Source: Saprospiraceae bacterium (GTDB taxonomy: Bacteria > Bacteroidota > Bacteroidia > Chitinophagales > Saprospiraceae). Taken from it: 16,457 bases of DNA. The translations under genes and the position numbers were made by a program. Within the stretch, counting starts at the first letter, position 1; each line of letters begins with the position of its first letter. Location: contig JADZBJ010000055.1 in assembly GCA_020852155.1 (NCBI GenBank), positions 1 to 16,457 of the forward strand, written 5' to 3'. A model generated the notes under the pieces. The model worked only from the letters and a program-made list of their open reading frames with translations, was not told the origin of the DNA and made no database searches. Shown one piece after another: positions 13,491 to 16,457 of this stretch.

Positions 13491-14344
13491 TGGAGCCGTT
13501 GCAAATTCAGGATTGGGTAAATTCCTCGGAGTGGTCGAAATTCACCAGCGATATCACGCCGCAAAGTCGCCTGCGCCTTGCGCCGACGCCTTCCGGTTTT
13601 TTGCATCAGGGCAATGCCTTGAATTTTTACCTGAACTGGCTGGCTGCTCAGCAGGGGCCAGCGCACCTGTTGTTGCGTATTGACGACCTCGACGCCGACC
13701 GCAAACGCCCGGAATTTGTTCAGGATGTCTTTGATTCGCTTCAATGGATGGGCATCCATTGGGATGAAGGCCCGCGCTCGGCCGACGATTTTGAAGCGAA
13801 CTGGTCGCAGCACCTGAGAATTGGTTTGTATGAAGTGTTGCTGGAAAAATTGCGCGAACGAGAACTGGTTTATGCCTGTAAAAAATCGCGCCGCGACCTT
13901 CAGCCTTTTCATGGCCTTTATCCGCCCGAATTTCGCGAACAAGGTTTGTCATTGGATGAACCCGACGTCGCCTGGCGCGTAAAAACGCCGGATGGTTTTC
14001 CCATGCCGGATTTTATCGTTCGCCGTCGTGATGGCATTCCGGCATATCAGATAGCCAGCCTGGCGGATGATGTGCATTTTGGTGTGACGCACATCATCCG
14101 TGGGGCCGACCTGGAATCGTCCACACAGGCGCAAATATGGTTGGCCGAACAATTGGGTATGGATGCGTTTTTACGGGTTCGGTTTTTTCACCACGGGTTA
14201 TTGATGGATGAAAACGGGAAAAAACAATCCAAATCCGAGGGCGCGGCGTCGTTAAAATCCATGCGCGATGCGGGCGGGTTACACCCGTGGCGCCAACAAT
14301 TTATACAACACCGGCGTCACGATCCGCGACAACAACGTGGATGA
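13487..14344 (+). CDS. gluQ: GluQRS-like glutamyl-tRNA synthetase paralogue, atypical C-terminus
   Basis: This is a 285-residue class I synthetase core without an anticodon-binding domain. RLAPTPSGFLHQGNALN (29-45) carries the HIGH-type motif as HQGN (H40). RIDDLDADR (64-72), AYQIASLADDVHFGVTHIIRGADL (186-209) and KQSKS (246-250) follow in family order. Enzymes of this size (GluQRS) glutamylate the queuosine at the wobble base of tRNA-Asp. The zinc site is reduced: only C131 remains in YACKKSRRDL, and the later Tyr/Cys pair is GLYPPEFRE. After SLKSMRDAGG (~255-264) the family pattern stops and ~21 unrelated residues follow, read from the antisense of the RND gene. The native C-terminus may therefore be missing. 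The N-terminal 28 residues before the fold are longer than usual. Start taken at the ATG coupled to a small ORF. Confidence 0.75.
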   Translation: MMEPLQIQDWVNSSEWSKFTSDITPQSRLRLAPTPSGFLHQGNALNFYLNWLAAQQGPAHLLLRIDDLDADRKRPEFVQDVFDSLQWMGIHWDEGPRSADDFEANWSQHLRIGLYEVLLEKLRERELVYACKKSRRDLQPFHGLYPPEFREQGLSLDEPDVAWRVKTPDGFPMPDFIVRRRDGIPAYQIASLADDVHFGVTHIIRGADLESSTQAQIWLAEQLGMDAFLRVRFFHHGLLMDENGKKQSKSEGAASLKSMRDAGGLHPWRQQFIQHRRHDPRQQRG

Positions 14345-16457
14345 AATCAAACCGCCGATTAATACATACGCCAGCGGCGAATACAACGGATTTTCCTCCA
14401 CGGCAATCGGCAACAAACCGCCAATGGCCGTCAACGAGGTCAATAAAATCGGCACAAAACGAATTTCGCCAGCCTCCTGAATGGCCTCGTCGAGACCGCG
14501 ACCTTCTACGCGCAGTTGATTGGTAAAATCCACCAGTAATATTGAATTTTTCACTTCAATACCCATCAGCGCAATCAAGCCAACCACAACCGTAAACGAG
14601 AACGGATAACCTGTTGCAAACAGGATCAATACCGCGCCGATAATACCCAGCGGAATCACAGACAATACGATGACCGTACTTTTGAAAGTGCCAAATTCAA
14701 GAATAAGCACCGCCAGCAGGCCGAAAATCGTGAGCAAAATGATGGGGCCGATGCCGCCGAATGACTCATTAGCGCTTTCGCGTTCGCCGGCGATGACGTA
14801 TTGATAACCCTTGGGGAAGCGCATCGCCTCCAGTTTTTGTTCTACTTTGCCGATGATCTCCGCAGCGTAATATCCTGTTTTTACAGAAGCAGTAACGCTT
14901 GTAAAACGCTCTTTATCAAAGTGTTGGATAAAATTCGGCGATGGCCTGAATTCAATTTCAGCCACTTGATTCAGCGGAATGGCCGTACCTGGAATGTTGT
15001 TTACGTAGAGCTGGTTAAAAACCTCCAGGTCTGGGATTGTCTTGTTTTTCGGTACCGTTACCGTCAGGTTGTAGTCTTCGCCGTCGGCTTTGGCGGTAAA
15101 CGAACCCAGGTTCAGCCCTGCCACGGCTAATCTGACCATTCGATCTATTTCAGCAATCGGAATGCCCAATGCCGCCGCTTTTTCCTTGTTGATTTTGATG
15201 TATAAATCCGTTTTTACACTTGAAATCGGATTGTCCACATAGATCGTGCCTTCAGTTTCGGCAATAATTTTCTCCACATCAGCAGCCAGCGTACGCAGGG
15301 TGTCCAGGTTTTCACCACTCACTCGAATGGAAACCGGTGCGTCAACCGGAGGCCCTTGTTCGAAATTTTGAACCGTAATATTGGCTCCTGGGACTTGATT
15401 AAAAATCGTGCGCAATTCATCAATCAGGGCAATTTTCACTGGAGGCGGCGTTTTTTCCTGCAATTGGACAAAAATTTGCCCGTATTCAGGGTTTTCATTT
15501 TCCCGAATCACATTGTAATACACCCTCGGATTGCCCCTGCCAATGTTGCTGGCGTACCAGTTGACGTGCGCTGCGCCGCCCGAATAAGTAGCCGCTGCGG
15601 TCGTGTCATTTCCCCATAAAAAGCGCTCGTTGAAGCCGGGCGTCATTCTCGATTGTAAAACGGAGTCCACCAGTTGCACCACCTTGTCGGTTTGGGCGAT
15701 ACTGGAGCCGGGCGAGGTTTCCACATCTATGAAAAACATCGGCCGTTCGCTGGCCGGGAATAGTGCAAAACCGGCTTTGCCTGCTACGGCCACGACACTG
15801 AAAAAGATGACCGCTGCAGCCAACATAGTTGTTTTAGGCCATGCCAGCGCCAGGTGCAGTAATCGCGCATACGAACCCTTGATGAGCCATTTCAAGCCGC
15901 GCAAAAAGATATTGCCTTCCGGGTTATGCTCTTTGGCCAGCAGTCTGCTGCTCAAAAAAGGCACAATAGTCAGCGACACCAGCAGCGACGCCAGCACCGT
16001 CAGCACCACCGCCATGGGAAGCGAGCGGATGAAGTCGCCGGAAGCCTCCGGCAAATACACCAGCGGCAAAAACGCCAACACCAGCGTAGCCGTGCAGCCC
16101 AACACCGCCAGGCCGATTTGTTTCGTAGCCAGAATGGCGGCTTCTCGTCGGTTATAGCCGTCGCGTAGCCATCGTTCGATATTTTCAACGACCACAATGG
16201 AGTCGTCAACCAGAATGCCCAATGCAATGATGAAACCGACAATACTGAGTTGATTGAGCGAGTAGCCCAGTTGATCCATGGCGAAAACGCCCAGCGCAAT
16301 ACTCAGCGGAATCGAAACCATCACGACCAGCGAGGCGCGCCATCCCAGCGGAATCAGAGTGAGCAGCACCAGCAAAATGGCGATGCCAAAATCCTTGGCA
16401 AATCGCGTCAGGCGCTTGCGAACAGAGTCGTTTTGATCAAAAACCTTGGCATAAAAC
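14279..16457 (-). CDS. RND family efflux permease (N-terminal part beyond the window)
   Basis: The frame is open from the right edge to a TAA at 14279-14281, about 726 codons. The visible part starts inside the first porter region (FYAKVFDQNDSVRKRL) and includes a TM block with GILVDDSIVVVENIERWLRDG, whose Asp pair matches the proton-relay aspartates of AcrB TM4. It continues through TM5-6, a periplasmic porter/docking domain (~205-520 of the visible part), and the second TM block with GIEVKNSILLVDF, whose Lys matches AcrB Lys940. It should be an inner-membrane proton-driven exporter acting with a periplasmic adaptor and a TolC-type channel, which are expected upstream outside the window. Cargo cannot be told. 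The 3' end overlaps the convergent GluQRS gene by 66 bp. Confidence 0.93.
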   Translation of the reverse strand, partial: FYAKVFDQNDSVRKRLTRFAKDFGIAILLVLLTLIPLGWRASLVVMVSIPLSIALGVFAMDQLGYSLNQLSIVGFIIALGILVDDSIVVVENIERWLRDGYNRREAAILATKQIGLAVLGCTATLVLAFLPLVYLPEASGDFIRSLPMAVVLTVLASLLVSLTIVPFLSSRLLAKEHNPEGNIFLRGLKWLIKGSYARLLHLALAWPKTTMLAAAVIFFSVVAVAGKAGFALFPASERPMFFIDVETSPGSSIAQTDKVVQLVDSVLQSRMTPGFNERFLWGNDTTAAATYSGGAAHVNWYASNIGRGNPRVYYNVIRENENPEYGQIFVQLQEKTPPPVKIALIDELRTIFNQVPGANITVQNFEQGPPVDAPVSIRVSGENLDTLRTLAADVEKIIAETEGTIYVDNPISSVKTDLYIKINKEKAAALGIPIAEIDRMVRLAVAGLNLGSFTAKADGEDYNLTVTVPKNKTIPDLEVFNQLYVNNIPGTAIPLNQVAEIEFRPSPNFIQHFDKERFTSVTASVKTGYYAAEIIGKVEQKLEAMRFPKGYQYVIAGERESANESFGGIGPIILLTIFGLLAVLILEFGTFKSTVIVLSVIPLGIIGAVLILFATGYPFSFTVVVGLIALMGIEVKNSILLVDFTNQLRVEGRGLDEAIQEAGEIRFVPILLTSLTAIGGLLPIAVEENPLYSPLAYVLIGGLISSTLLSRIVTPVLYKLLAPRV

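Noticed and set aside
14268..14480. Plus-strand frame of 70 codons overlapping the RND 3' end
   Set aside because: It is antisense to the conserved RND C-terminus and shows no independent start signal or family pattern; it also does not continue the synthetase.
1..16457. TGA reassigned to Trp in this genome
   Set aside because: TGG is used for Trp throughout, and several complete genes (frames at 475, 3596, 6189, 9788) end at TGA at the expected family length or immediately before other features.

Overview
The window looks like a chromosomal segment of a Bacteroidota bacterium, probably from the Saprospiria/Chitinophagia side of the phylum. The evidence is a gliding-motility/T9SS type B C-terminal domain at the left edge, a secreted protein with a T9SS type A sorting tail, a DUF5606 protein (a Bacteroidota family), TAnnTTTG-like -7 promoter boxes close to start codons, little Shine-Dalgarno signal, and intergenic mosaics of short-period repeats. 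No phage, IS, CRISPR or plasmid genes were seen. The assignment is inferred from these features; no search was run.

Left part (1-6000). The 3' end of a T9SS cargo gene (+) is followed by a strong terminator and an inverted-arm repeat element. Next is a convergent 1013-residue TIR-domain protein (-). Divergent from it across a 79-bp gap is a 790-residue sensor class III adenylate cyclase (+): signal peptide, TPRs, coiled coil, one TM segment, cytosolic cyclase.

Middle (5960-10460). A second copy of the inverted-arm element separates the cyclase from a convergent GT2 glycosyltransferase (-). Then come DUF5606, frr (ribosome recycling factor) and hutI (imidazolonepropionase), all on the minus strand. 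hutI is bracketed by two 87-bp direct repeats about 90% identical. Divergent from hutI is hscB (Fe-S co-chaperone), followed after 3 nt by tRNA-Leu(CAA) and a textbook terminator.

Right part (10460-16457). A membrane protein gene (-) carries an in-frame TGA in the middle of a predicted TM helix, and its reading frame continues for 58 more codons. A secreted cyanophycinase-like S51 peptidase and a FabG-type reductase form a likely minus-strand operon. A GluQRS-like glutamyl-tRNA synthetase (+) is preceded by an overlapping 22-codon ORF and runs convergently 66 bp into the 3' end of a large RND efflux permease gene (-), which is cut by the window edge.

The genes are mostly housekeeping and envelope functions with no single shared pathway. 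The most unusual material is (i) intergenic repeat families that repeatedly touch or contain stop codons, (ii) the in-frame TGA in the membrane protein, (iii) the apparently truncated GluQRS tail, and (iv) the TIR protein next to a cAMP-type sensor cyclase.
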